A stretch of 64,000 nucleotides of DNA from Blepharisma japonicum (lineage: Eukaryota > Ciliophora > Heterotrichea > Heterotrichida > Blepharismidae). Both the position numbers and the translations under genes were made by a program. Below are positions 1 through 11,939 of this stretch, one piece after another. Numbering within the stretch: the stretch's first letter is position 1; every line of letters starts with the position of its first letter. The stretch is from positions 496,001-560,000 of the forward strand of contig CATKHK010000013.1 in NCBI GenBank assembly GCA_949751835.1. Reading direction: 5' to 3'. A model generated the notes under the pieces. The model was not told the origin of the DNA. It made no database searches and saw only the letters and a list, made by a program, of their open reading frames with translations.

Positions 1-2997
1 TTGATCAATTTCAGGCTGTGCTTCCTTGGTTTCTTCTTCAGCTTGGAGTTCAATGTTTGAGTCTTCAGTTTTTGCCTCTTCTGAAATTTCAATGCTTTGC
101 TCTTCGCTTGGACTTTCTTGAGCAGTTTCTGCAACTTCAACTTGGGCATCAGACTGCTGTGGTTCATCTTGCTTTACTTCTTCAGTTTCTATTGTCTCCT
201 TTACTTCTAATTCTGATTGAAGTTCTTGGGTTTCAGGGATTTGCTGCACACCTTCTTCAGAGACTTGAATTTCTTGCGAGCCAGTTTGGATTTCTTGAGG
301 GGTTTCTTGGGTTCCTGAATTCTCTATTCCTTCTTCAGCTACAACACTTTCTTTATTTTCTTCAGATGTGGGTTGAGAGTCTTGAGTTTCAATTGTAACC
401 TCAGGCTGAGAGTCAACTATAGGCTCTGAATTTTCTTCAACATCATCAAATTCAACAGATACGATTTCAACAGTTTGAGTTAAATTTTCTTCCTCTTTAG
501 CCTCAGTTTTTGCTTCCTCTATTGAAGGCTGAGCTGCTTCAGATGTTTCTACAACTGTATCAAATTCAACAGATACAATTTCCACTGTTTGAGTTACTTC
601 TGACTGATCTTCAGGCTGGGTTTTTATTTCTTCAACTGCAGGCTCTACTGTTTCAGATTCAATATTTTCTTTAATTTCAACAAATTCAACTGATACAATT
701 TCTGCTGTTTGAGTAACCTCTGCTTGCTCATTTTCATTGGTTTCATCCCATTCAACAGATACAACTTGCACTGTTTGAGTTTGTTCTGTTTGCTGCTCGC
801 CCTCATCCTTAGTTTCTTCAGCTGTCGGTTCCTCTGCTTCAGGAATATTATTATTTTCTTCAGTAGTCTCAGCTTCTTGTGCTTTTGGCTCTTCATCATT
901 TTTCTCAATTTCAATGATTTCATCAATATGACTTTCTTCATTTTCAACCTCTTCTTTAGGTTCTTCAGTTGTCTCTACTTCTTCTTTTATTTCTTCATGC
1001 TGACCTTCTGTGACTTCTTCTTGAATATTCTCAGGCTCAACTGCAGGCTGCTCTTCTTTAATTTCAAACTCTAATTCGTCTTTAGTCATTGGTCCATCTG
1101 TAGGGACATCTTCAGGGTTTTCTTCAGGATTTTCTTCGGGGTTTTCTTCATTTTTTTTAATCTCAAATCCATAATCCTCTTGATAGTTTCCAGCAATTTC
1201 TTCTTGCTTCTCATCTTTAACCTCGAACTCAAACTCGTCTTTAGCTGGCTGTGGGATTTCTACATCAATTTCTTGGTTTTCGTCTTTTTTTATTTCTTTT
1301 TCTTTTTCATCTGGCTCATATTCGAGATCTTCCTTGCTAAGTGGATCACTTTGCTCGATTTCTTCTTCTGGAGATTCTGCATCTTCATATTTGGTATTGT
1401 CACTGCTTTGGTAAGAAGAAAATATGTGCTCTTTATTCTCATGCTCGTGCTCGTGCTCTTGCTCTTTTTCTTCATCTTCTGAAAAATTATCGCCAAATGT
1501 AGGGATTCTTTGATCTCCGAGATTAGCTTCTTCCTTTTTATTTTCAACCTCTAAATACTGAGTCTTAAAGCTTTCCCAATTTTCTGACCTTAATAAAACT
1601 TCATTTACTTCAGGTTGGGCTTGAGAAAGCTTATTGATTAAGTTTGCAATTCGTTTTAGATGGCCGAGATAGCCAGGTTTTAGCTTAGAAGACGATTTTA
1701 CCTGCTCAAGTCCTTTTTGTGCAATTTTTTCTACGAGTTTGGCCTCCTCAAGAAGCTGCTTTTTAAGATCGCTATGATTGATATATAAAACTCCTTGAAC
1801 GATATTTTCAAAAGACGAATGGAGCATGGAGTTCCATGAAAACCTGAAAAATAAGTCTACAAGCACTTTCATTGCCCCAGCTTCATACAATTTAGTGTAG
1901 ATTTCTTTCTTTTCCATTTTAATAGCAGCGTTTAATGCTTCCACTATTTTAAGTCTCCCTTCTCCGAGTACCTCAATTGTTTCTTTAAAGGTTGTCGCAA
2001 ACTTAACATCATTTTCTTTTACTAAAATCTTGATAAATCCATCTAAAGACTGTATAAAGCAGTCAATAAATGTACAGGTTTGTTCAGATTCTTGAATGGT
2101 CACCATTTCACTTTCTGAGCTATCTTTATCTTTCTGGTCAAGTGTAAAAAGTTCGTCTCTATATTGGCTTGACATGATAGATTTTAAGACGCTTACACAA
2201 GCATTTACAACCCCTAAGTTAGCTTCAACAAGACCGCTGAACAAGTATTCTAGCGTTTCTTTGCTCATTATTACTTCAACAAGTGATCTCCATGAGTTAG
2301 CTTCTGTGACTTTATTAATTAAATCTGTCAGGATGTGGCTGGCATGATGTTGGATTTCTCTTTTTTCGTCTTTAAGTCCTTTGAGTAGCCCTTTTACTAT
2401 TTCAATTCTTTGAGGGAGATAAACAGGCTCGCCAGGAATATCAACTAGCAAGAGCTTAAAAATTACATCTGCTACTGATTTGTATTCTAGATGCTTCAAC
2501 AATTCTTCGATGAAATTGTTTTCAGTGACAAATTTCATAATCTCCCTTATATTTCGGTTGGCTAGAGTTAAAGCGACTTTCCCGAAGTATCCTGCTAGTG
2601 TTGGATGGATGTAATCAGCGTGCAAAAACGAAAATAGCTGTTGGAGAAGGGGCTGAAACTCGAAAAACTTATCTAAAACTGGTGGAACGTCGCAGCTTAA
2701 GAGCTCACAGGAGATGAAGGGGTATTTATTTTCTCGTTCCTTTGGAGAGTTCTCTGGAGGGAAGACTGTAATGTACTCAATGAGTTGTGCAAGTCGCTCT
2801 TGATTCAAGCTGAATAATAGTTACAAATCAATCAGTTTTTGGTTATGGCTCTTCAATTCTTGGATTGTTTCTTCTTCGTTAAGAACTTCGGACAAAGTGG
2901 CATCTTCTTTGTCTAAAAGCTCATCCAATGCTGAGTGGCTTTGAAAATTACGGAAAGTGGACCAGAAGGACCCACCAAGAGCAGACATCATTCTCAT
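1..2997 (-). CDS. SAPS-family PP6/Sit4 phosphatase regulatory subunit (C-terminus beyond window)
   Basis: At least 994 codons are in the window and the gene runs off the left edge. The N-terminal ~450 residues match the SAPS (Sit4-associated/PP6 regulatory subunit) helical-repeat fold. Visible signatures are 'HPTLAGYFGKVALTLANR' near residue 110 and 'GYLGHLKRIANLI' near residue 436, both hallmarks of the family. SAPS proteins bind and target the catalytic subunit of PP6/Sit4 in cell-cycle and membrane-traffic signalling. One 15-nt intron lies at 2810-2824 (GTAACTATTATTCAG on the coding strand). The start is ATG at 2997; further Mets follow at codons 3 and 4. After residue ~470 the protein becomes a long acidic Glu/Pro/Val/Thr-rich low-complexity tail with internal repeats (separate entry). 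All five Trp codons seen are TGG and none is TGA, unlike many neighbours. Family assignment is firm; the acidic tail has no assigned function. Confidence 0.88.
452..782 (-). repeat. Four degenerate tandem repeats (TQTVEIVSVEFD) in the acidic tail
   Basis: On the minus strand four copies of a 12-residue core (TQTV-E/Q-I/V-VSVE-F/W-D) begin at about 782, 717, 597 and 481, near protein residues 734, 756, 796 and 835. They are separated by variable acidic spacers of about 10-28 residues. The matching DNA copies are recognisable on the plus strand as 'caacagatac-att-c-actgtttgag'. Slippage or unequal recombination within a low-complexity acidic tail would explain them; a repeated binding peptide is possible. 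Confidence 0.75.
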
Positions 2998-3649
2998 TTT
3001 TGTACTTATAATTGGGTGAAAGTTTAATATGATATGAAGTTATTTTCAATGAAAATTTAGGTGAAGATTCAATTAAATGCTTTTATATAAGAATACTGAT
3101 GAAATGATGCAATAAAAGAAGAGGTTAATATTAATTTGTAACCATTTCTATAATGTAATTAAACAATTATATTTCATTTGGGGATTAAGCAACCAAATTA
3201 GGATTTTGTTATAAAATTGAAAAAAATTATAGAAGGATGCAAATTAAGATCTTATTTATAAAAAAATATTAATTAGTGTAAAACGAATAGCACCTCTTTC
3301 AATGATAAGGTTTTCTATTTATTGAGGAGAGTTTATAATAATGCTAGAATTAGGATTTTTGATTTGTTTATTCTACAAAGGACTGAAATCCTCAATTTTT
3401 AGCTTAGGCGATATAGTGAAATATCCATATTGACCTTATATTTTATTTCGCTTCATAAGCTTTTAATGTAATATATCTGCTTAAAATACTTATTATAAAT
3501 TATCTATTGCCAATTAATTTCCTCTATATTTTTAGTTATATTTCTTTATACGATATAATAATAATTTTTATATTTCTAATTAAAAACTCTCTAAAGTAAA
3601 AACCAATAAAAGGGATTTAAAACTGTTAGAACTTCATAATTTTTGAAAA
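2998..3649. other. Intergenic, AT-rich, no gene seen
   Basis: Divergent interval of about 650 bp between the SAPS gene (minus) and the PH-domain gene (plus). It is very AT-rich, with stops in all frames even when TGA is read as Trp. No RNA gene or clear promoter element was recognised; it should contain both promoters. Confidence 0.6.
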
Positions 3650-4915
3650 ATGATCACCACATTTAACAATCAATCGCCAAGCCAACAGCCTCCTTCAAAT
3701 GTACAAAGCTACCTCAAAAAATTGAAAAGCCAAAACGCTGTGGCAAGATTTGTGTCAAACTTTACAAAGCGATGGTTTGTCTTAGATTTCAAAGAAGACT
3801 GTTTTTATTATACCCCAAACGCAAATAAAAAGAAAGCAGAGCGAACACACAGTATCAAAGACTTGATTTCTTTTGAAGCAGATCCTAAATTTTTAGATCC
3901 ATGTGACTGAAAATTTGCATTTACTGTTGAGTTCCCCTCTAGAAAGTATACATTATATGCAGAAACTAAAGAAATTTATGACAGTTGGTGCCAAGCATTC
4001 CAATTTTTAGCAAAGCCGAAAGAAGGAAACTCAGACGATTGCTCAACATTATCAAGTGACTTGAGCAGAAAAACAGCATCTCTTGAAATTCAAGCTAGAC
4101 AAGAAGATTCTCCAGCTCAACCAGCCAAGCCACCCCAAGATAGTTCTTGCTTTTCTCCTCGTTTCGGCGTTGAACCTCTGCAAGAAAATAATGCTATTAA
4201 AGACCCAGTCCCGGAAGCTAGCCCTGCTCCTAAAATTTCTCCTGTCAAAAAATCCTCACATCGCAAATTGCCATCCAATCCTGAGCCTTCTTCCAAGGAC
4301 ACTGTATTAGTGTTCAAGCCAAGGTCTTCTAAAGAAGATGTAAATCAAATCAAGCGAGAAAGAATTAGTACCTTTACCGAAACTAAAAAGGAACCAACTT
4401 TACGATCTGAAAATGTACATAAAGAGTTTACTATGAGTTCTACGATAAATTGGGCCGAACAGCCATATGTCAGAAAAGATTCTTTTAGAGAAACTTTTAA
4501 TCAGCCAGCAGGTATGCTGGATCTATTATCTGATATGGATCAATTAGGGTTGGAAGAGGTAAAACAAACAAGTACTTTAAGGAGAAGAGAATTTTCTGCT
4601 CCAAGACCTCGGCCAAGCCAAGATAATGTGATTGTTAACAAAACTGATTTGAGCAGCAACAATCCTACTCAAGCAGGCAGCCAAAGACATAAGCACTCTT
4701 CATCAAAAGATCAAGGGAAAAAAATGATGAAAACTGATGTGATCGACAGGAAGCAGTTTACGTTTATTAGAGACTCTAAAAGCAAAAATCAAGAAAACGG
4801 GCCAACATTGCGTGGACCTATCTATGGGCATCATGCTCCTACTTATAGAGAGCAAACTATTCCTACTAATAAAGCTCAAGGGTGTGATAAAAATTGGGAT
4901 TCATGGGATGATTAG
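3650..4915 (+). CDS. PH-domain protein with a long disordered tail
   Basis: 421 residues; one TGA (3908-3910) is read as Trp. Residues ~22-122 form a pleckstrin-homology domain: 'KRWFVLDFKEDCFYYTP' gives strands 2-3, and the C-terminal helix carries the canonical Trp in 'IYDSWCQAFQFLA'. PH domains usually bind phosphoinositides or proteins at membranes. The remaining ~300 residues are Ser/Pro/Lys-rich and probably disordered, ending in 'CDKNWDSWDD'. No catalytic domain is visible, so an adaptor role is inferred. Under the standard code the gene is split into two ORFs, with the split inside the PH domain. Confidence 0.85.
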
Positions 4916-5680
4916 TATTTTTTTCTGATATATAACTTTCTAGATTAAATCCAAAATTTTATAATAAGTTTTTAAAATAGAAAAATCAAAGTGGAAAATG
5001 TTATGCAGTATGATGAATCTCTCACAGTCATTATGAAAATTAGGGAGATTTCAGCGATAATATTTTTACGCTTTAATAATCTTCAATCAGCATCTTAAAA
5101 TTTTATAATTATCAAATTTTAAATTTTTATTAATGCTCTTTTCTTTTCACTAAATCTTGAAGGTTATTTTAATTGACTCATTAAGGTGAAAACAAAAGGC
5201 GATTTTTATTGAGTTTAATATTATTTAAAATGCTTCCTATTTTATCTTTCGCCCAATTATATGCCCTTTATTAGTTAAATTTCTGAAATTTCAAATCTTC
5301 GCCATCATTTAGCATAAACTTTTATTGCTTTCGGTTTATAAAATACAAGCAAAACATCAATTTTTGTTGTTAGGGATAGTTTATTTCTAAAATTTTTGGG
5401 GTTTTAAGTGAAGAGCATTGAGTTATTCTATTTTTCGATAAAATAAATAATACCATATTTCTATTTCCTTATGAATTTAACAAGCATTTTTATTAAAGCT
5501 TTCTAGTTCCTTAGTTTATTTAATGACTTTTAATCACAGAGTTTCATTTTTTGTTCAAAGATTTGATAATTATTTATTAAGGGATGGTAATATATAAATA
5601 TAGTATTTTAATATATTTTTTAATGAATTCATCTAAGCTATCTTAAGACTTAAAAACATTTATATATTTCATAATCCAAA
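4916..5680. other. Intergenic, AT-rich, no gene seen
   Basis: About 765 bp between two co-directional genes. It is strongly AT-rich with homopolymer tracts. I found no ORF (TGA as Trp), tRNA-like element or convincing repeat. Confidence 0.6.
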
Positions 5681-6608
5681 ATGGTCACTCGCAATCGCAT
5701 GGATAAATACCAAAAACTTGAAAAGATAGGAGAAGGCACTTATGGAGTCGTATATAAGGCGCGTGAAACAGCCACTGGCGACTTAGTCGCTTTAAAAAAA
5801 ATTCGACTAGAAACAGAAGACGAAGGAATTCCCAGCACTGCAATTCGAGAAATTTCCCTTCTGAAAGAGCTGAAACACCCTAACATTGTACAGTAAGAGT
5901 TTATTTAGACTCTATGATGTAATTCACACAGAGCGTAAACTAACACTGGTGTTTGAATTCCTCGACCAAGATCTAAAAAAGCTAATTGATGCATATTCTG
6001 GGCAAGGTTTAGATATCGCAACTACCAAATCCTATCTATTTCAATTACTTCGCGGTGTCGCTCATTGCCATGCCCACAGGGTCCTTCATAGAGATTTGAA
6101 GCCTCAAAATTTATTGATAAATCGAGAAGGAGCTTTAAAATTGGCAGATTTTGGGCTGGCAAGAGCTTTTGGGATCCCAGTAAGAAGCTATACTCATGAA
6201 GTGGTGACTTTGTGGTATAGACCACCAGATGTTCTGATGGGAAGTAGAAATTATAATACATCGGTGGATATTTGGTCAGTTGGGTGTATTTTTGCTGAAT
6301 TGCTAAATGGAAAACCACTATTTCCAGGGACATCAAATAATGATCAGATTAGAAAAATTTTTAAGGTGATGGGAACACCCTCAGAAGAAACGTGACCAGG
6401 GATAAGCCAATTGTCGGAATATAATCGAAATTTCGAAAGATTTCCAGGGGAAGATCTAAGGTCTCTTGTGCCGAGGCTTGATGATGAAGGGTATGATTTG
6501 CTGAATAGAATGCTGCAGATTAACCCGATTAATAGAATTAGTGCTGCTGAAGCCTTAAATCATCCTTATTTGAGGGATGTGCCAGATTCAATCAGGGATA
6601 TGAGGTAA
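5681..6608 (+). CDS. Cyclin-dependent kinase (CDK1/CDK2-like)
   Basis: 303 residues from two exons (5681-5892 and 5909-6608) around a 16-nt intron, GTAAGAGTTTATTTAG. Complete protein kinase: Gly-rich loop '[11 protein letters not shown]' near residue 17, 'VALKK' lysine, a 'PSTAIRE' helix (canonical PSTAIRE with one substitution), '[10 protein letters not shown]', 'DFGLARAFG', and the T-loop '[14 protein letters not shown]' with the activating Thr. The site after 'MGTPSEET' is TGA (6393-6395), matching the conserved Trp of 'WPG' in CDK1/2, which is strong evidence for UGA=Trp. The family drives cell-cycle entry with a cyclin partner. 'PPDV' replaces the usual 'PPEI/V' in the APE-equivalent motif, a mild oddity. 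The start may be codon 1 or Met7 (5699). Confidence 0.95.
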
Positions 6609-7005
6609 ATAATAATTATCTTAGAATAATAAGTTTAGAGATTAGTTAAATGGATAAATCTAAGCTTAATTTCATGGAAAGTGTTTTTATTATTTCATAA
6701 GGAGATTTTGAAGGCTTTTTCATTGTTTGATTAAGTATATAAGAAAAGGTATTTAAAATTATGATTCTTTGAAGAAAGCTGTAACCAAGCCGATTTAAAT
6801 AGAGGTAATAATAAAATTTATTCATAAAAACTTTATTAATTGAAAATTTTTGCAATGAAATTGAGCACAAAGAAATATTTTTAGAGCTTTTGATGGATTA
6901 AATAATTGAATATTATCAAAAATTTTAAAAATCATATTATAATTAATCTTATACACATCTTGGGGAATAAGACTAATCGATGCAGAAGAAAAAAAATTTG
7001 CTGCC
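6609..7005. other. Intergenic, nothing recognised
   Basis: About 400 bp of AT-rich DNA between two plus-strand genes. No coding frame or structural RNA was recognised. Confidence 0.55.
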
Positions 7006-7602
7006 ATGGAAGAATGCCCAGACTGCAAACAGAAATTCACTTGTCTCGGCATCATGAAATTACATACCTGCCCAAAACTCGAAATAGAAATTTATAAGTC
7101 TGGGAATTTTGAAACTAATTACTATAAAGGAGGTGCTGCACCAGAGGAAATGCAAGGCTTGAAATTTTCAAAGCCTCAAGTTAAGCCTAAAGGTATTTTC
7201 TGTCCAAATTGCCAAGAAGGCTTCACAGAATCTACAGAACTTATTTCGCATTTTCTTACTGCTCATAGTGATAATAATAAAAGCAAGCCTTCACAAATAA
7301 GCAGTTTTAGCAGAGTGGAAGAAGAAAATATTGAAGCCTTTGATCAGTGATTTTTATGTACGGACGATTACGAGGAGCCCCAAATTTATGACACTGAAGC
7401 CATAGAAAACAATTGAATTTCAGAGAAAAAAATGCTGGAAGGCGACCTTAATAGCAGAGAGATTACTTTTCCTCGAAAAAGAGGAAGACCATCCAAAGAT
7501 GCAAGCTTATTTGTTGATAGATCTATGAAGCCAAAAAGCGATATTGCAGCCATTTTTGATTCGCTGGCGAGCAAATCTGCTTTAATGAAGAAGAAAAAAT
7601 AA
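7006..7602 (+). CDS. Zinc-finger protein with an AT-hook
   Basis: 198 residues with TGA as Trp at 7348-7350 and 7414-7416. An N-terminal C2HC-like finger ('CPDCKQKFTCLGIMKLHTC') is followed by a C2H2 finger ('CPNCQEGF' with H-x4-H). Near the C-terminus 'RKRGRPSKDA' is a classic AT-hook core (GRP flanked by basic residues), followed by a Lys-rich end. This points to a small nuclear DNA-binding protein; target and process are unknown. The ATG at 7006 is the first in frame after a TAA at 6940. Confidence 0.78.
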
Positions 7603-7971
7603 TTTAAAATAAATTATGGATTTTTTGTATCATTTTATACCAAATGGTTGCTTTTAATATTCAAAATAAACTTAATTATTTAAAAAAACTCTATTTCAAA
7701 TATTAAGCACACAATCAGATTGATTAAACTTGTTTGATAACAAAAATCTATAAACTTGAAACTAGAGTTTGGTAGAAAGTGAAATTTATGCATCTCTGAG
7801 CATTTAATTTTGTTTGCAAGCAATCTTGGCTTAGATTTTGCAATGAATGTGATATTATTTATGGAAAAGAGAAAAGGAAGTGAATTGATTTCTTTTAATC
7901 TATTCTAATAAAATAGCTATTATAAAAATAACTCCAGAGAGTCTGGATAATTGAAAAAAATATAATTTTAT
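7603..7971. other. Convergent intergenic interval, nothing recognised
   Basis: About 370 bp between the stop codons of convergent genes, so it holds two 3' ends. AT-rich, with no gene seen. Confidence 0.55.
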
Positions 7972-9093
7972 TTAAACTTGAATTCTCTGTAAAGTAAGCA
8001 ATTTTTTCGACTTTTTTAAAATAAATGTTTTGTTTGCATAATCAACAGTAGCTATAACAAACCCAAATTTATTAATAATTTTTCGCTTGGGTTCTCTATT
8101 TTTATATCCAAGTTCTATTTGTTCTTCAATATAGCGCTCTTGCCTTCGGTCTCCAGTTTTTGGATCAATTGTATGCCACTCATAATTTTCTAAGTTTTCC
8201 ATGGCTTTTGGGGTCGCTGACATAACTTCTAGCGCCTTTAAATTAAATTTATCTAGGCTACTCTGTGGGGCTGCAATTGTATAGTTCCAATTTGCTTCAT
8301 ATACATTTGTATAAAATTCTATATCAGTTCCAGGGATCTCATTTGTCGATATCTGGCTCAATTGATTATTAAGGGTATTTCTGTCTATATTACCTCCTCT
8401 CAATGCATTTTGTAAAGTCCTCAGACAGCTCTGCACTGCCTTTCTTTTTGTATCGATTTGAGAAATACTTTCATTAACACTGCTTACATTGTATTCTATG
8501 CAGCTTTGGGAGCCCTCAATACACCATTTTTCAATCTCATCAATAAATTGTTTCGCTTTTTGGACTTTTTCGAGGAGTTGGGATCTTGATTTAAGATTTA
8601 TGTCATTTGCGTAGGCACATCATTTCTTCAAGTTTTCTTTTGATTTTTCAAGTGATTCGTCAAATTCTGAGAGCTCTTTTACTTTGGCATTAGCAAAATT
8701 TTGCATTTGCTTTCTCTCTTCTTGCAAAGCTCTCTCTTGCTGAGGCAGGATAGTAGGGACACTTCTTGTTGCTACATTTGAATATGCACTCGAATATGTA
8801 TTGTATTGAATTGGGTATCCATATGCATCGAATTTTGTGATAAATTGAGCATTATTAGCTACCCTTGATCTAGGAGCAGGGTTATTTGGTATTAAAGCAA
8901 AATTTGTGGGAATTCCCGAAACAGATATTTCTCTGATTTCTTTTTGGCACATTGGGCAAGGCTGTGCAAATTTTAGAGTTTTTATAAGGCAAGCTTCACA
9001 AAAAGTATGCCCACATGTAAGGACTTTTGGTTTGTTTATATTATCATTATACGGTTCTGTACAAAGCAGACAATCGCTCATACAACTTTCCAT
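7972..9093 (-). CDS. RING-finger protein with C-terminal WWE-like domain (tandem copy 1)
   Basis: 373 residues; TGA at 8620-8622 is Trp. The N-terminal RING has 'CLLC' (residues 8-11), 'CGHTFCEAC' and 'CPMC'. A coiled-coil/helical middle follows. The C-terminal ~70 residues begin 'YEWHTIDPKTGDRRQERYIEEQIELGY' and end in a beta-rich segment, resembling a WWE domain (the fold that reads ADP-ribose or iso-ADP-ribose in RNF146, TRIP12 and Deltex E3 ligases). The likely role is a ubiquitin ligase whose substrate selection depends on ADP-ribosylation; RING is firm, WWE is a pattern-based inference. The next gene on the same strand is a diverged paralogue with identical architecture. Confidence 0.78.
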
Positions 9094-9155
9094 AATTATC
9101 TATTTAAAATCTTTATTTTTAATGTTAAGACGTATTAAATGTCGATGAGGTTTAG

Positions 9156-10451
9156 TTAATAGCTCGGAACCCTTTCTAACTTGAAAACCTTATTAGTTGA
9201 AAAGTATTTGAAGGTCCGATCTTCATAATTAACGATCGCGAAGTATTCTCCGTGGTCTTTATGATGAATCCTCCATGTCTTGGCTCCCTTTTTGTAGCCT
9301 TTTTCAATCTGCTTTTCAATGACAGGCCCAGCTCTTCTAGATCCTTTGTCATTGTCAATAGTGTACCATTCATAGTTTGAGCCTTTTTTAGTGAGTTTAG
9401 GGGTATATTTACCAAGAGGGCTTATGCTTCCTGAGGACTGAGAATTAAAACTAGAGCTTCGGTATATTGAAGGCATCTGCTGGCTGTCCAATTTTCCTAC
9501 TTTAAAGCTGGGTTCGCTTTCTAATGTCCATTCTGGATCATATTTGTAGGAATAGAACTCTATGTTAGTCCCAGGAATTGTCATCATTGATAGTTGGTCT
9601 AATTCCATTTGGAGAGACACGCTGATTCCGCCTGAATTAGAAAGAACTTTCGATAAGCTTCCGAGACATCTATTAATTAAATTGATTTTGTCGTCGATCT
9701 CTCCGATGCTTTTCTTAGCTACAATCTGATTCAAAGTGATGTAGTTTTCGGCGTCTTTATTTGATTTTTCTTCCAAGTCTTGGAGAAATTTTTTAGCGTA
9801 TTGGATTTTTTGACAAATTTGATTTTTAGACTCAATTGTAATGCTGTTCGCATAAGTGCAGAACTGCTTTATATTCTGCCTGGATTTCTCAAGTTCATCC
9901 ATATATCCATTCAGTTCTCTGATCTTTGAGTTGGCCATATTGTGTGTTATCGTTTGTTCTTGATTGAAGCCATTATTTGAAATCTTATTTGAAATAGTCC
10001 ACGGGTCTTCAGTGATGGTTTTCCATCACTGCGGGTATCCATCGTTACTGCAATCATTTCCCCATGGGGGATAACCGTTTTCTAAAGTAGAGCTTGTCGC
10101 TTGGGAATTGTTTGAAACCTTTCGTTTTATGCCTGTTGAGTTGACGAAGTAAGGATCAAAGTCTTGCTGAGGATACATCCAATTGAAATCGCTACTTGGG
10201 AAACCCTTATTCTCAGTCACAGTAGGCTTTGTTGGAAGATCTGTAATATTCTCAACCACAATGTCTAAGTCGCATAGAGGGCATTTTCTAACCGATTTAA
10301 AGACTGTTTTTAAACATTCTTCACAAAATGAATGTCCGCAAGCAAGAATTTTGGAGTGGTTCTTGATATTGTAATTTTCGCAACAGAGTGGACATTCGTA
10401 TCGATGATCCGACATTTTATTAACAATATTTGTCGCTGATATTTTATGCAT
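9156..10451 (-). CDS. RING-finger protein with C-terminal WWE-like domain (tandem copy 2)
   Basis: 431 residues; TGA at 10026-10028 is Trp, directly followed by a TGG. RING near residues 20-60: 'CPLCCENY', 'CGHSFCEEC', 'CPLC'. A Ser/Asn-rich linker is followed by a helical region containing 'KQFCTYANSITIESKNQICQ', which aligns with 'KKWCAYANDINLKSRSQLL' in the neighbour, then 'IPGTNIEFY' and a WWE-like end 'YEWYTIDNDKGSRRAGPVIE'. It lies 62 bp upstream of its paralogue in the same orientation, so a local tandem duplication is the simplest origin. Met13 (10415, 'MSDHRYECPLC') may be the true start because it matches the 'MSDCLLC' of the neighbour. Confidence 0.78.
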
Positions 10452-11477
10452 AATGGAAGCTTACTGCTTATTATAGGAAAATTGAATGAAGGCCTAATAC
10501 TAGAGTTGTCGACGATAAAACTTAAACGATAATTCAAATATAAGAAATTTAATAAAGGAATGCACTTTAGGCGTTTAAAAATGGGTAAAACTAAGAGTCA
10601 AGATTTGTAGTAAAAAATAAAAATAAGGGCTAGCCATCATGCAAATATAGAATTATGGTAGCGTTATCATTTAGATAAAAGTCGTTTGGCTTTTACATCT
10701 AACACTTGATAATTTAATCTCTTTTTGACTATGATAGTCTTAGAATGCCATTTGGCAAAATAAGTATAATATTTCATGGGCTAATTTAAAAAGATTGACG
10801 GATTATATGAATTAGGCGCTCAAGTCTTCTTAATTAGCTATAATTCATCTAAATTATAATGTTATAAAAATTTGACTAAAATCTCGAATCAAGGCTTTCA
10901 TTCGAAAATTATAGCGATATTTTGATACTTTATCACATTGAAATAAGGTTTATTTGAGGAATGCCAAGATTATTATAATTTTCACAGTTTTTCCAATTTT
11001 AACCGAATTAGGGAAAATCAAAGCCCTTATACTGATTTATCTAAATTATCCTTACTTCTAAATTCATCATTTTTTATGAACTCTCCATGAAAATGATAGC
11101 TAATTAATTTCTCGACTAATAATTATATTTCGAAAAAGATGAAGCGGAAATATTTCATGTTAACCTTGCTAGCCGTTTTTGGCCCTTAGCTTATAAACTT
11201 GTCTTAGAAAATTGACTAAATGTATTTTTATCATTATCTCTTTAGGAATTTGTCATTTAATTTTTTTAATAACTAAAAAAATACTTAAACAAAAGATTAT
11301 TTATACAGTAAAAATAATCTTAATAATTTATTTTAAAAATAATTTCATAATTATTTCATACTTTGTCTAATTTTTAATTGACATTTTTAAAAATTTCTGC
11401 TTCTTCATATATGATTGTTATCCCATTCAAAATTATCATTAATTACTTGGAATTTACAGATTATCCATTAAATAATA
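10452..11477. other. 1.0-kb divergent intergenic region, nothing recognised
   Basis: Between the RING/WWE gene (minus) and a small basic protein gene (plus). AT-rich, with no frame longer than noise with TGA as Trp. No tRNA/rRNA-like motif was spotted by eye. It is one of the two longest gene-free stretches in the window. Confidence 0.5.
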
Positions 11478-11939
11478 ATGGCTGATTCTAGGCAAGAGAA
11501 AATTAAATCGTTTACACTTTCTATCCCATCATATCTCGCATCAAAACGAAAACTTGTGCTGAAGCCTCTAAAAATAAAAGAAATCACAAGCTGAGATGTT
11601 AGAAGAAATTCTGAAGCTTTTAAGCTTCCACCGATTTTTTCAGCAAGAGAACGTATAGAAAGCTGAGATAGTCCTATAAGTCCGGCCTTAGATCTTTTGC
11701 ATTCGCCAAGAAGCTTGAGAGGCTCACCAGTCTCTTCTAAATATTTACCTTTTATATATGCCCAAAATGGGCTCGAAACACCTAACGAAATCATGCAAAA
11801 TTTGAAGTTGAGAAGGGATTGTATTATCCCTATAAGTAGAAAAAAGAGTAGTGTAAATTTATTAGCAGATTTTAAGCAGCAGCCGCGGAATTCAGAATTC
11901 CATAAACGACATAAGTCGTTCTTAATGCAAAGTGTATAG
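11478..11939 (+). CDS. Small basic protein of unknown function
   Basis: 153 residues if the two in-frame TGAs are Trp ('ITSWDVRRN' and 'IESWDSPIS'). The protein is Ser/Pro/Arg/Lys-rich with 'HSPRSLRGSPVSSKYLP', typical of short disordered ciliate proteins; no domain was recognised. The opposite strand holds a competing 158-residue open frame (11468-11944). The plus frame is preferred because both TGAs fall in matching 'SWD' contexts, composition is protein-like, and the stop is TAG. Confidence 0.62.

Noticed and set aside
18-1482. Long plus-strand ORFs rich in Leu/Phe/Gln
   Set aside because: They are the antisense of GAA/GAG-rich acidic coding sequence of the SAPS tail, where TTC/CTT repeats stay open by composition.
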